Notes: generated from the sequence alone by a model not told the origin. Positions 1-8,061 are shown, counted from the stretch's first letter. The stretch is DNA of 32,682 nucleotides from Akkermansia muciniphila (GCA_945861565.1 CAMAUY010000058.1:1-32682); one strand, 5' to 3'. Program-made: numbers and translations.

Positions 1-95
1 TTCTCGGTCCACGAATAGGTGCGCTGGTAGATCGGGATGACGAACTGAGGCGACTTCTTCAAGAAGTCGAGGAGCTTTGCTTCGGTGGCTTTCAT
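1..95 (-). CDS. DUF262 (GmrSD N-terminal type) protein, 5' fragment
   Basis: Only the first 31 codons are in the window; the gene runs off the left edge. The ATG lies 6 bases after the hsdS stop codon, so the two are almost certainly co-transcribed. The visible protein begins MKATEAKLLDFLKKSPQF and continues with VIPIYQRTYSW. The pattern of a hydrophobic helix followed by IPxYQRxYxW is the hallmark of the DUF262 domain, a ParB/Srx-like nucleotide-binding fold found in GmrSD-type modification-dependent nucleases and in accessory proteins of type I restriction loci. The position directly downstream of hsdS fits an accessory or defence role. The rest of the protein, for example a DUF1524 nuclease half, cannot be judged. 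Confidence 0.8.
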   Translation of the reverse strand, partial: MKATEAKLLDFLKKSPQFVIPIYQRTYSWTE

Positions 96-101
96 GGTGG
101 T

Positions 102-1289
102 CTAGAGTTCTCCATTGAAGGCTTGGTGCAGCAGCGACTTCTTCAACGCCGCCAGCGCGGCGTGCTTCCGCTCGTAGAGGCGGGCGAGGCGTTGGGTTTC
201 TTCGCGGAGGGATTCAAGGTTGTCAGCGATTTGTCTTTGTTCGGCGAGTGGTGGATAGGTGATTTCTATGGCCTTGTATGCGTCCGCATCCAGATTGCGA
301 ATGCCGGTTGAGTTGCTTTGCATTCCCTGCGTCACGCCAGAGACATAAATCCAATACAGAAACTTGTGCAGGAAACGGAAATCCAAGTCATCTGAGTCGA
401 GGACACGCAGAGCAGACGTGAAATTGCTGAATGAGAACTCGCCTTCGTTTTTATCGAACAAGGCAACGCGCCCGACTGGTTGCTTTGGGCCACCGCCTGA
501 CTTTTCAAGAATGATGTCACCGAACTGAAGACGGCGCTTTTCGAGTTTCTTCACCTCCACGTCAAGATACGCGATGTCCGAATCATCCAGCGTTCCCTCC
601 TTGGTGAAGTTCGTATTGCGAATGACACCCACATTCACAAAGGGCGGCTTCTCGCCTTTCCAAAGCCCGTTTGAGAACTGGCAGGCTTGCATTAGCGACT
701 TAGTTCTCCACCCTGGGCCGCGCTGGGTGAAGACGGATTGGAGGTGGCTTTCGAAGAGGGCGCGGGCGTTTCGGAGGTTCTTTTCGGCGTTGGCTTTGGC
801 GGTGGCGAGGTCCTCAAACGCTTCATCCAGCAGGCCGACGATCCGCTGCTGTTCGGTCAGCGGGGGGACAACGAGTTCAAAATTTGCCAGCGAATCCCCA
901 GACACATTCGGGAAAGTTGCGCCCGTGCCTTTGCCGTGAATTTCATCCCGCTTCGAGCTGATGAAGTGATTGATCCACGGCTGATATTGTTTCGCTCGAA
1001 TTGCAGCGACGCCACGGCCAACGCAGGCGTCGAAGCCAGCGATATTCATCCGTCCGGTTGTCGAACCACGAACGCAAAGAATTAGGTCTCCCTCTTTGCA
1101 AAACTTCGTGGGCTGCGTCGTGAACTTTGTGCGGACGGTCTTTCCGAATGATTCAGCGCTAAACTCGACTGGGCCATTGATTAGCGGCACGCCTTCGCCG
1201 GTCGTGTTGTAACTTTCGCCATCGGGGCTTTGCCCCATGATGATTTCACAGACTTCGCTTAGCTTCTTCGTTTGCCACCCCTTCTTCAT
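102..1289 (-). CDS. hsdS: Type I restriction-modification specificity subunit HsdS
   Basis: The 395-residue protein has the standard HsdS layout. Target recognition domain 1 covers about residues 1-140. A conserved helical spacer starts at PPLTEQQRIVGLLDEAF (142-158) and runs to about 187. TRD2 spans about 193-345, and a second spacer begins at PPLAEQRQIADNL and ends in KKSLLHQAFNGEL. The two TEQQ/AEQ repeats mark the paired coiled-coil regions that contact HsdM and set the distance between the half-sites. HsdS would give DNA specificity to a methylase/nuclease complex. The ATG is preceded by an AAGAAGG Shine-Dalgarno about 7 bases upstream. Downstream is the DUF262 gene. The upstream partner hsdM is reduced to a scrap here and hsdR is not visible, so this subunit may be without a partner unless hsdM lies elsewhere. 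Confidence 0.93.
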   Translation of the reverse strand: MKKGWQTKKLSEVCEIIMGQSPDGESYNTTGEGVPLINGPVEFSAESFGKTVRTKFTTQPTKFCKEGDLILCVRGSTTGRMNIAGFDACVGRGVAAIRAKQYQPWINHFISSKRDEIHGKGTGATFPNVSGDSLANFELVVPPLTEQQRIVGLLDEAFEDLATAKANAEKNLRNARALFESHLQSVFTQRGPGWRTKSLMQACQFSNGLWKGEKPPFVNVGVIRNTNFTKEGTLDDSDIAYLDVEVKKLEKRRLQFGDIILEKSGGGPKQPVGRVALFDKNEGEFSFSNFTSALRVLDSDDLDFRFLHKFLYWIYVSGVTQGMQSNSTGIRNLDADAYKAIEITYPPLAEQRQIADNLESLREETQRLARLYERKHAALAALKKSLLHQAFNGEL

Positions 1290-1300
1290 AGCAGCGCCTT

Positions 1301-1370
1301 CTTAAACCCGTCGAATTCGACGGGATTGAAACCCAATTGTTGAATCCCATCGAATTCGATGGGATTCAAA
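1301..1370. repeat. Two tandem GAATTC-centred palindromes
   Basis: CCCGTCGAATTCGACGGG at 1307-1324 is a perfect 18-bp palindrome. The related CCCATCGAATTCGATGGG at 1346-1363 extends into a perfect 30-bp palindrome (1340-1369) through flanking TTGAAT/ATTCAA. The two units are separated by about 20 bases and differ at the same symmetric positions, as if by compensating changes. They sit between the hsdM-like scrap and the Shine-Dalgarno of hsdS. In one minus-strand frame both read as N-P-(I/V)-E-F-D-G. They could be a dispersed palindromic repeat, a protein-binding site or an RNA hairpin in the leader of hsdS; sequence alone does not decide. Confidence 0.85.
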
Positions 1371-1404
1371 GCAGGGTTATTGAGCTGCGCACAAAGACTC
1401 GATT

Positions 1405-1560
1405 TCATTTCAGCAGCGCCTTGATGTTGCCCAGCACTTCGGCGCTCTCGGCGTCCAGCGCGGCGATTTCGTCCATGATCTCCTGCGGGCTGCGGTGCGC
1501 GATGTTTTTGAAGGCTTGTTCGAACATGGCGTTTATCGGAGAGAAGAGGTCGAGCGCAGG
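1405..1560 (-). pseudogene. Probable hsdM C-terminal remnant
   Basis: The frame is open from the TAG at 1561-1563 to the TGA at 1405-1407. It reads PALDLFSPINAMFEQAFKNI followed by AHRSPQEIMDEIAALDAESA and EVLGNIKALLK. This acidic helical tail with a LDAESAEVLxxIKxLL ending resembles the extreme C-terminus of type I N6-adenine methylases, and it sits exactly where hsdM should end upstream of hsdS. An ATG at 1527 could give a 40-residue peptide, but no methylase domain (no NPPY/DPPY) is present upstream in any frame. I infer a deletion or insertion that removed most of hsdM. The alternative is an independent small protein. Confidence 0.5.
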
Positions 1561-1563
1561 CTA

Positions 1564-2188
1564 GGGGGTCGAGATGCCATTTCGGGCAGCTCGTTCCAGA
1601 AGTTGAACGTCGCCACCCCATCGGCGCCCTGATGCCGCCAGAGAGGTCGACCCGGGAAACGAAGGCGAGGCGAAGAGGGTGGAAGGGGAAGCTCTTCGGA
1701 TTATCGCTACCGGATACTCGCGGAAGAGTGGAAAAGCAACATCCCTGACGCCAGTAAACACCCCTGAGGTGTAAGACAAAAATGTTCGAGGCTCCTGATA
1801 TCGTACCGAGACGTCTTTGCCGACTTGGAAAAAGAGTGACGCCGGCAGGCCCCTCTCCCCGGCCCTTTCCTCACATCCGATGCGGGGAGAGGGGTCACTT
1901 GCTATTCCACGAGGTCCGTCCTGGGGCTATTGACGGCTGTCCCTTCGGGACCGGAACAATTCCATCCTTTCGCAACGATTTCTCGATTCGAATCCCAGCC
2001 GCATTGAGTTCGTGCTAGACGCCGAACCGCTCAAAGGGTCCCTAGGCATTTCATGCGAAGAAAATGGCCCGTTTTCGAACTGAATCAGATTTTTGTCCTA
2101 CACCCACCCCCTGAAACAGGTGGACGTGTTAGCACTGGGCGTTAGCGCTAACTCTACTCTTTTTTTGCAACCTGTTGATTATAAGGAA
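1564..2188. other. Non-coding stretch between R-M remnant and tRNA-Gly
   Basis: No convincing gene is seen on either strand. Short open frames exist, but they overlap one another in several frames, lack ribosome sites and match nothing I recognise. The stretch contains the GC-rich hairpin at 1850-1894 and the 12-bp palindrome GTTAGCGCTAAC at 2141-2152, downstream of the tRNA. Its position at the 3' side of a tRNA gene and next to a broken restriction locus fits a rearranged island end. Confidence 0.5.
1850..1894. repeat. GC-rich hairpin (CCCCTCTCCCC ... GGGGAGAGGGG)
   Basis: A perfect 11-bp inverted repeat has arms at 1850-1860 and 1884-1894, with a 23-base loop. The arms are pure pyrimidine and pure purine on each strand. 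The shape is that of a dispersed intergenic REP-like element rather than a terminator, because no T-run follows on either side and no gene ends here. Confidence 0.7.
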
Positions 2189-2262
2189 TGGAGCGGGTGA
2201 AGGGAATCGAACCCTCATGACCAGCTTGGAAGGCTGGAGCTTTACCACTAAGCTACACCCGC
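2189..2262 (-). tRNA. tRNA-Gly (anticodon TCC)
   Basis: Read on the minus strand, the acceptor stem is GCGGGTG/CACCCGC with a T discriminator, and CCA is encoded at 2189-2191. The D-arm is AGCTTAGTGGTAAAGCT. The anticodon arm CCAGC-CTTCCAA-GCTGG presents TCC. The T-arm loop is GGTTCGATTCC-like. The cloverleaf is complete, so this should be functional and read GGA/GGG glycine codons. Its 3' end points to the restriction-modification side of the window, which makes it a plausible integration site. Confidence 0.95.
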
Positions 2263-2276
2263 CCGCAACCGCCCCG

Positions 2277-2305
2277 ACAATGCCCGGGGATGCTTGCCTT
2301 GTCAA
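2277..2305 (-). promoter_or_regulatory. Putative sigma-70 promoter of tRNA-Gly
   Basis: On the minus strand a perfect -35 hexamer TTGACA (2300-2305) is followed after 17 bases by CATTGT (2277-2282), a weak -10. Transcription would begin within about 10 bases of the tRNA 5' end at 2262. The -10 matches the consensus poorly, so this is a prediction. Confidence 0.45.
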
Positions 2306-2332
2306 TTCGGCGCCCCGTAAGCTTTCCCTCGT

Positions 2333-3709
2333 ATGACCTCCCTCCTGCTCGCCGGTGGACGCGTGATCGATCCGGCATCTCAACTGGATCAGGTGACCGA
2401 TGTGCTGGTCGTTGATGGTAAGATCGCAGCGGTCGGTGACGCGGCCGTAGCGCAGGCTCCGGCCGGGCATGAGCGAATCGATGTCTCCGGCCGGGTCGTG
2501 TGCCCAGGGCTGATTGATCTGCATGTCCACCTCCGGGAACCGGGGCAAACGGCCAAGGAAACGATTGAAACCGGGGCGAAAGCGGCGGCTCGCGGGGGAT
2601 TCACCACGATCGTTTGCATGCCAAACACGTCTCCCAGCGTGGATTCGGCGGGAACCGTGGCGTTCATCCAAGAAAAGGCACGGACGGCCTGTGTTCGCGT
2701 GGAGATCACGGGAGCGCTGACGAAGGGAATTGAGGGCGAAGAACTGGCACCGATCGGTTCCCTGGCTCGGGCGGGCGTGGTCGCGCTGACGGACGACGGG
2801 CACTGCATCCAGAACAACGAGCTCATGCGGGGGGCTTTGGAGTATGCCAAGATGTTTCAACTGCCCGTGATGGATCATTGTCAGGACTATGGACTCGTGA
2901 CGGACGGCGTGATGCACGAAGGGTACTGGAGCACGGTGCTGGGGCTTCGCGGCTGGCCGTCGAGCGGCGAGGAGATGATCGTGGCCCGGAATATCCTGCT
3001 CGCCGAACAGACGGGGACACGGGTGCATTGTCAGCATTTAAGTGCGGCGGGGAGCGTCCGGCTGATTCGGGAGGCAAAGCAACGGGGTGTGCCCATTTCC
3101 GGCGAAGCGTGCCCGCATCATTTTGTCCTGACGGATGCATGCATCGCGGGCAGTGTCGAATTCTGGAAAGAAGATGGGGTGGATCTTGCGGAACGGTGGT
3201 TCGCGGGACGTGCGCTGCCGTCGTGGCCGTCGTACTGTACCGATTTTAAAATGAACCCGCCGTTACGCTCGGCGGCGGATCGGGAGGCGATATTACAGGG
3301 GCTGACGGATGGAACATTGGAGATCTTGGGGAGCGACCATGCGCCCCACACCGAGCCGGACAAAGAGGTAGAGTTTGATCAGGCGTCTTTTGGGATTACT
3401 GGGATCGAGACCGAACTGGCCTTATCCCTGATGCAACTCGTGCAGTCGGGTCGGCTCTCCCTTTCGGCGATGCTGGCGAAGTACACGGTCAATCCCGCGC
3501 GCCTGCTGCGGTTCACGGATGGTCGGGGTGAATTGCGTGTGGGTGGCTTGGGGGACGTGACGGTGATAGATCCGGACAAGGCTTGGCTTCGGCAGGGGCA
3601 CGATACGGCGAGCAAATCGCGGAATGATCCGTTTGACGGGTGGCGTCTGCGGGGGAAAGCGGTGCTGACCGTGGTCGGTGGGCGGGTAGTGTGGTCGGAG
3701 TTGAGCTGA
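2333..3709 (+). CDS. pyrC: Dihydroorotase, class I
   Basis: This cytosolic amidohydrolase cyclises carbamoyl aspartate to dihydroorotate in pyrimidine synthesis. The 458-residue protein opens with the beta-sandwich of the urease/amidohydrolase superfamily. It then shows DLHVHLREPG (63-71) with metal-binding H64 and H66, further ligands in the VMDHC (about H182) and VHCQHLS segments, PHHF at 261-264, NPPLR at 308-312 and the catalytic aspartate in GSDHAPH (D335). All catalytic features are intact. Between PHHFVLTD and KMNPPLR there is a stretch of about 36 residues rich in Trp, Phe and Ser, longer than I expect for the family. No other pyr genes are adjacent. The gene starts 70 bases from the divergent tRNA-Gly, and no strong Shine-Dalgarno is visible. 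Confidence 0.95.
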   Translation: MTSLLLAGGRVIDPASQLDQVTDVLVVDGKIAAVGDAAVAQAPAGHERIDVSGRVVCPGLIDLHVHLREPGQTAKETIETGAKAAARGGFTTIVCMPNTSPSVDSAGTVAFIQEKARTACVRVEITGALTKGIEGEELAPIGSLARAGVVALTDDGHCIQNNELMRGALEYAKMFQLPVMDHCQDYGLVTDGVMHEGYWSTVLGLRGWPSSGEEMIVARNILLAEQTGTRVHCQHLSAAGSVRLIREAKQRGVPISGEACPHHFVLTDACIAGSVEFWKEDGVDLAERWFAGRALPSWPSYCTDFKMNPPLRSAADREAILQGLTDGTLEILGSDHAPHTEPDKEVEFDQASFGITGIETELALSLMQLVQSGRLSLSAMLAKYTVNPARLLRFTDGRGELRVGGLGDVTVIDPDKAWLRQGHDTASKSRNDPFDGWRLRGKAVLTVVGGRVVWSELS

Positions 3710-3812
3710 AGCGGAAATCTTCCTCATCGAGAGCTTTCCAACGGAGCGGCCGTCTGGTTTAATGGCTGGGTAATCCCGCAGGTCAACAACCCGTTTATGG
3801 GCTCTTCCCACC

Positions 3813-4022
3813 ATGAGTGTGCTGAAAACAGATCCCGCTCCGATCGAGATTGAAGGGCACCCCTTCAAGTGCCTCGTCTGTGCCAACGAAAAATTTCATC
3901 GCCGGAAGTCGCACCTGGATACCGCGCTATTTGGGGGCATGAATCCCACCTGGACGGACGCGTCAGCGTACTGCCTGGTGTGTGACCGTTGCGGGCACCT
4001 CGAATGGTTTCTGCAACGCTGA
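3813..4022 (+). CDS. Small zinc-ribbon protein (YpzJ/DUF2082-like)
   Basis: A 69-residue protein with two CxxC pairs: CLVC near residue 20 and CDRC near residue 57, followed by GHLEWF. The spacing and the closing C-x-x-C-G-x-x-E-(W/F)-F resemble the zinc-ribbon 'nucleic-acid-binding' family PF09855 (YpzJ). A single zinc ion held by the four cysteines is expected. It lies about 100 bases after pyrC on the same strand and could be read through from it. The function of this family is unknown. Confidence 0.65.
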   Translation: MSVLKTDPAPIEIEGHPFKCLVCANEKFHRRKSHLDTALFGGMNPTWTDASAYCLVCDRCGHLEWFLQR

Positions 4023-4079
4023 AATGTCCGAACGGCCGACCGGGAGGCATTCCCCGGGCATGCGTGGTGGGGCGTTCTG

Positions 4080-5894
4080 TCAAGGGGTCGGCGATGGTTC
4101 CTTCTTTACGGCGGTCACGTTGAGGTGCAGGTCGCGGAGTTGCCGGGCCGAGACTGAGCTTGGGGAATCGGTCATGAGACAGGTTCCCTTGGCGGTTTTG
4201 GGGAATGCGATCACATCGCGGATGCTGGGTGTTCCGCAGAGAGTGGCGATGAGGCGATCGAACCCGAGGGCGATGCCGCCGTGGGGTGGGGCACCAAATT
4301 TGAAGGCTTCGAGCATGTAGCCGAACCGCAGTTTCGTTTCGTCGGGTGGGATGGCGAGCATCTCTTCGAAGATGGCCTTTTGAACTGCGGGTTGATGAAT
4401 CCGGATGGAGCCGCCGCCGAGTTCAACGCCATTGACGACGATGTCGTAGTGTTGGCCGCGGACCTTTTTGGGATCCTGTTTGAGCAACGGGATGTCCGCT
4501 TCGACGGGGGCGGTAAACGGGTGATGGCTCGAGTACCAGCGGTTCATTTCCTTGTCGAAGCTGAGGAGCGGAAAATCGACAACCCAGAGGAAGTCGAACC
4601 GATGCGGATCCATCACGAGGCGACCCTGCGACTTGAGAACTTCGGCGCAATAGAGGCGAATTTTGCCGAGGATTTCGCAGGCCGTGAGCCATTGGTCGGC
4701 AGCGAACAAGATCAGGTCGCCTTCCTCGATCGCGAGCTTGGACTTGAGAGCGGCTTTTTCGCCATCGGTGAAGAACTTGACGATGGGAGATTTCCATTCG
4801 CCGTTCTCGACCTTGATGAAGGCGAGGCCTTTGGCACCGAAACTCTTGGCGTACTCGGTCATCGTCTCGAGCTGGCCCTGGGTGGCGTTGGCCATGCCCT
4901 TGGCGTTGAGCGCCTTGACCACGCCGCCAGCGGCGATGGCACCGCTGAAGACTTTGAAGGTGGACGCGCGGAAATCGTCGGAAAAATCGACCAACTCCAT
5001 GCCGAACCGCGTGTCGGGCTTGTCGATGCCATAGAGGTTCAGGGCGTCGACGAACGGCATGCGACGGAACGGGGTTGGGATGTCCATCCCGAGCGCTGTT
5101 TTCCAGACCCGCTTGAGGAGGCCTTCGATCAGGGCATAGATATCCTCGCGATCGATGAAGCTCATTTCGATGTCGATCTGGGTGAACTCGGGTTGGCGAT
5201 CGGCGCGGAGGTCTTCGTCGCGGTAGCAACGAGCGAGTTGGAAGTAACGTTCCACCCCGGCGACCATGAGGATTTGTTTAAACTGCTGGGGCGACTGCGG
5301 AAGGGCGTAAAACGTGCCGGGGTCGCGGCGGTTGGGGACCAGGAATTCGCGGGCACCTTCGGGAGTGGACTTGAAGAGCGTGGGCGTTTCGATCTCGAGG
5401 AATCCCTCTTCCTCCATGAACACGCGGGTGGCGGTTGCGACCTTGGATCGCACGCGCAGGTTGCGCAGCATTTCGGGCCGGCGCAGGTCGAGATACCGGT
5501 ATTGCAGGCGAAGCTCTTCGTTCACCTTGTTGGCAATCTCGGGGTCGTCGATGGAGAATGGCAGCACTTCGGCGTGATTCAGGACGGTCAGTTCTCGCAC
5601 CTGCAATTCGATCTGGCCGGTGGGAATCTTGGCGTTTTCGGTGCCGGGCGGCCGGTTGCGAACGTGGCCGGCCACGCGGATGACGGATTCGCTGTGCAGG
5701 TGGGCGGCGGTTTCGAAGACATCGGGGGCGAGATCGGAAGGATCGAACACGGTTTGGGTGCGGCCTTCGCGATCGCGGAGATCGATGAAGAGGACGCCGC
5801 CGAGGTCGCGCCGGGAATGGACCCAGCCTTCGAGTGTGACGGTTTGCCCAGCCTGGTTGGGCCGAAGTTCGTTGCAATGATGCGTGCGTTTCAT
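4080..5894 (-). CDS. aspS: Aspartyl-tRNA synthetase
   Basis: A class II synthetase of 604 residues, the normal bacterial length. The N-terminal OB-fold anticodon-binding domain begins with LEGWVHSRRDLGGVLFIDLR. Motif 1 is around FLEIETPTLFKSTPEGAREF, motif 2 is YFQLARCYRDEDLRADRQPE followed by FTQID, and motif 3 is GGIALGFDRLIATL near the C-terminus. The bacterial GAD insertion lies between motifs 2 and 3. Residue 31 is Leu (RRDL), as in the E. coli enzyme. In Pseudomonas a His here is linked to relaxed tRNA specificity, so this enzyme is more likely discriminating; that is an inference. The gene is convergent with the zinc-ribbon gene and divergent from efp. Confidence 0.97.
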   Translation of the reverse strand: MKRTHHCNELRPNQAGQTVTLEGWVHSRRDLGGVLFIDLRDREGRTQTVFDPSDLAPDVFETAAHLHSESVIRVAGHVRNRPPGTENAKIPTGQIELQVRELTVLNHAEVLPFSIDDPEIANKVNEELRLQYRYLDLRRPEMLRNLRVRSKVATATRVFMEEEGFLEIETPTLFKSTPEGAREFLVPNRRDPGTFYALPQSPQQFKQILMVAGVERYFQLARCYRDEDLRADRQPEFTQIDIEMSFIDREDIYALIEGLLKRVWKTALGMDIPTPFRRMPFVDALNLYGIDKPDTRFGMELVDFSDDFRASTFKVFSGAIAAGGVVKALNAKGMANATQGQLETMTEYAKSFGAKGLAFIKVENGEWKSPIVKFFTDGEKAALKSKLAIEEGDLILFAADQWLTACEILGKIRLYCAEVLKSQGRLVMDPHRFDFLWVVDFPLLSFDKEMNRWYSSHHPFTAPVEADIPLLKQDPKKVRGQHYDIVVNGVELGGGSIRIHQPAVQKAIFEEMLAIPPDETKLRFGYMLEAFKFGAPPHGGIALGFDRLIATLCGTPSIRDVIAFPKTAKGTCLMTDSPSSVSARQLRDLHLNVTAVKKEPSPTP

Positions 5895-6102
5895 GCGATT
5901 CGAGGCGGGGTGTCCGACACCGGCCGCCGCAGATTTAAGGGGCGGAGTGTGGCGCGAAGCCGCGGGTTTTCAAAAGAAAGATTCGACCTTCCTGGGGATG
6001 AAATCAGAGTTCCTCTAAAAAAGCAGGCTTGCAACGGACTCCTCCCCCGGTAGTCTGCCAAACTCGTCCGGGTGGTCCGGGCGTTCAGACTTTATCCGAA
6101 TT

Positions 6103-6663
6103 ATGTCCGTTTCCGCTAACGATCTCCGTAAGGGCATGGCAATCGTGCACAATACCGAAGTGTGCGTTGTCCTCGAAGTCCAGCATCGTACGCCCGGTAA
6201 CCTCCGGGCATTTGTGCAGGCGATCATCCGGAGCATCCGCACCGGCAAGAGCATGGACACCCGCTTCAGCTCGACCGAAAAGGTTGAGACGGTGCCTCTC
6301 CAATCGACGAAGATGGAATTTAGCTACAAGACGGGAGACGACTTTGTCTTCTCCAATCCTGATACGTTTGAGGAAGTGACGGTGACGTCGGAATTGGTGG
6401 GCGAGAGTAAGAATTTTCTGGTGGAGAATGGAACCGTGACGATTACTTTCGTTGCGGACAAGGCCGTCTCGATTGAGTTGCCGGCGAGTGTGATTCTGAC
6501 CGTCAAGGACGCTCCCGAGGGGATCCGGGGTGATTCGTCGAATAATGTGCAGAAGTTGGTCATGCTCGAAACGGGCATTCAAATCTCCACTCCGTTGTTC
6601 ATCAAAACCGGGGAGAGAATCAAGGTGGACACTCGTTCGGGCAAGTACATGGAACGGGCCTGA
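6103..6663 (+). CDS. efp: Elongation factor P
   Basis: EF-P binds near the ribosomal E site and rescues stalling at proline runs. The 186-residue protein has the three beta-barrel domains: KOW-like (1-62), OB (about 65-125) and the C-terminal domain with the family-typical VKDAPEGIRGDSS and TGIQISTPLFIKTGERIKVD. The functional loop of domain I reads HRTPGNLRAF. The residue that aligns with modified Lys34 of E. coli (PGKG) is Asn33 here, and the following Gly is Leu. The usual lysyl, rhamnosyl or aminopentanol modifications of Lys or Arg therefore cannot occur at this position; Arg35 is the nearest basic residue. The gene is divergent from aspS across 208 bases that show no gene. Confidence 0.96.
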   Translation: MSVSANDLRKGMAIVHNTEVCVVLEVQHRTPGNLRAFVQAIIRSIRTGKSMDTRFSSTEKVETVPLQSTKMEFSYKTGDDFVFSNPDTFEEVTVTSELVGESKNFLVENGTVTITFVADKAVSIELPASVILTVKDAPEGIRGDSSNNVQKLVMLETGIQISTPLFIKTGERIKVDTRSGKYMERA

Positions 6664-6759
6664 CTTAGCGCCAGCCGTCTTCCGCCGGTCGAAGACTCCC
6701 AACACTTCGAGCCTATCAGCGGCTTTCCCACCGGCTTACGACCTGTTAGCTTCGCGGCC

Positions 6760-8061
6760 ATGTCATCGCGAATTATCCTGCTTACATTGTCGGCCGTGCT
6801 GGCCTTTGCGCCGGTCGCTGGCTTTGCCCAAACCAAGTCCAATCAGCGCTCGCGTCCGTTGACCGAAGCCTCGCCATCGCGGGCCGGGATGTCGGCCGAG
6901 CGGTTGGCGCGGATTGGCACCACGATCGAAACCGCCATCCAGGAGGATCGCATCCCTGGCGCGGTCGCCCTCGTTGCGCGTAATGGTAAAATCGTTTATC
7001 ACCGTGCCTTTGGCTTGGCGGACAACGAATCGGGCCGCGCACTCAAGCGGGACGACATCTTCCGCATTGCGTCGCAGTCCAAGGCAATCACGTCCACGGC
7101 CGTGATGATTTTGTGGGAAGAAGGGCGTTTTCGACTCGATGATCCGATCTCAAAGTGGATTCCCGAGTTCAAAGACGCCGCAGTTTTGAAGACGTTTAAC
7201 GAAGCCGACTTGACGTGGACCACTGAGCCCGCCAGCAAGCCGATCACTCTCCGGCACCTGATCACACATACCTCCGGCATCGGTTATGGCGTGATCGATG
7301 GCGATGAGCGCTTCAAGAAGATATACGCCAAGGCCGGGGTCACGGACCTGTTCACCACCGAGCCGGTGACCATTGGTGAGAGTGTGAAGAAGCTGGCCAA
7401 GCTGCCGCTGCACCATCAGCCCGGCGAGAAGTTCACCTATGGCGAAGGGCTCGACGTGCTGGGCTATTTTATCGAGATCGTTTCGGGCAAGCCATTCGAT
7501 GTCTTCTTGCGCGACCATCTCTTCGCGCCGCTCCAGATGAACGACACGGGCTTCTATCTGCCCGCCGAAAAAGCCGGTCGCCTCGTTACGGTTCAAAAGC
7601 CTGAGGGTGGCAAGTGGGTGCGCTACCCAGTGACATTTTACGATCCGAACTACCCGATCCAAGGCGCGAAGCGCTTCTTCTCAGGGGGAGCCGGCTTGTG
7701 CAGCACGGCGAAGGACTATGCGACGTTTCTCCAGATGTATCTTAACGGCGGCGAGTTGAACGGTGTCCGCATCCTGAGCCGGACCACAATTGAAACCCTG
7801 ATGCGCAATCAAACCGGCGATCTCTTCGGCGGCGGCAACTCGCACTACGGCCTCGCGTTCGGTGTGGTGACGGAGAAAGGCGTGGGACGAGGGGGTCAAG
7901 GTAGCGCCGGCACGTTTGACTGGGGCGGTTACTTCAATACTCAATACTTCGCCGATCCCAAGGAGAACATCGTTGGCATCCTGATGAAACAAACCCAGGG
8001 CGGCAACGACGATACCGGCTGGAAGTTCCGGCAGCTGGTCGGTGCGGCGGTGGACAACTAG
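6760..8061 (+). CDS. Exported serine hydrolase, beta-lactamase class C/EstB-like
   Basis: The 433-residue protein has a Sec signal peptide, MSSRIILLTLSAVLAFAPVA followed by GFA-QT (cleavage about residue 23/24), so it acts in the periplasm or outside. The nucleophile motif SxxK is S105-Q-S-K108 within FRIASQSKAITS. The second motif is Y227-G-E in place of YxN, and the third is a Trp/Gly-rich GTFDWGGYFNTQYFADP instead of KTG. These variants are typical of the esterase/peptidase branch (PF00144, EstB-like) rather than of a true beta-lactamase. The substrate is unknown: a small ester, D-amino peptide or peptidoglycan-derived compound is possible. The gene starts 96 bases after efp and ends 18 bases before the permease gene, so it may be co-transcribed with the latter. 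Confidence 0.85.
   Translation: MSSRIILLTLSAVLAFAPVAGFAQTKSNQRSRPLTEASPSRAGMSAERLARIGTTIETAIQEDRIPGAVALVARNGKIVYHRAFGLADNESGRALKRDDIFRIASQSKAITSTAVMILWEEGRFRLDDPISKWIPEFKDAAVLKTFNEADLTWTTEPASKPITLRHLITHTSGIGYGVIDGDERFKKIYAKAGVTDLFTTEPVTIGESVKKLAKLPLHHQPGEKFTYGEGLDVLGYFIEIVSGKPFDVFLRDHLFAPLQMNDTGFYLPAEKAGRLVTVQKPEGGKWVRYPVTFYDPNYPIQGAKRFFSGGAGLCSTAKDYATFLQMYLNGGELNGVRILSRTTIETLMRNQTGDLFGGGNSHYGLAFGVVTEKGVGRGGQGSAGTFDWGGYFNTQYFADPKENIVGILMKQTQGGNDDTGWKFRQLVGAAVDN

Noticed and set aside
1307..1369. CRISPR-like repeats
   Set aside because: Only two palindromic units with a short, non-unique-looking spacer and no cas genes; better described as tandem palindromes.
1286..1621. 111-codon minus-strand frame that overlaps the hsdS start by ATGA
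   Set aside because: The overlap looks like operon coupling, but the frame is not the one with HsdM-like sequence. It is Arg/Ser-rich and its last third is just the translated palindromes.
2129..3037. 302-codon minus-strand frame overlapping the tRNA and pyrC
   Set aside because: It crosses the tRNA-Gly gene and is antisense to the well-supported pyrC; the His/Arg/Pro-rich composition is a shadow effect.
3710..3812. Terminator or riboswitch between pyrC and the zinc-ribbon gene
   Set aside because: No stem followed by a T-run and no conserved riboswitch core could be seen.
4281..6053. Very long open frame (590 codons) on the plus strand
   Set aside because: It is exactly antisense to aspS, whose protein is unmistakable. 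The composition is Glu/Gly/Val/Asp-rich, as expected from the complement of a GC-rich gene, and no domain is recognisable.
7765..7960. Serine hydrolase as an inactivated beta-lactamase because YxN and KTG are missing
   Set aside because: The SxxK is intact, and the YGE and Trp/Gly-rich third motif are known alternatives in the esterase branch of this family, so the gene need not be defective.
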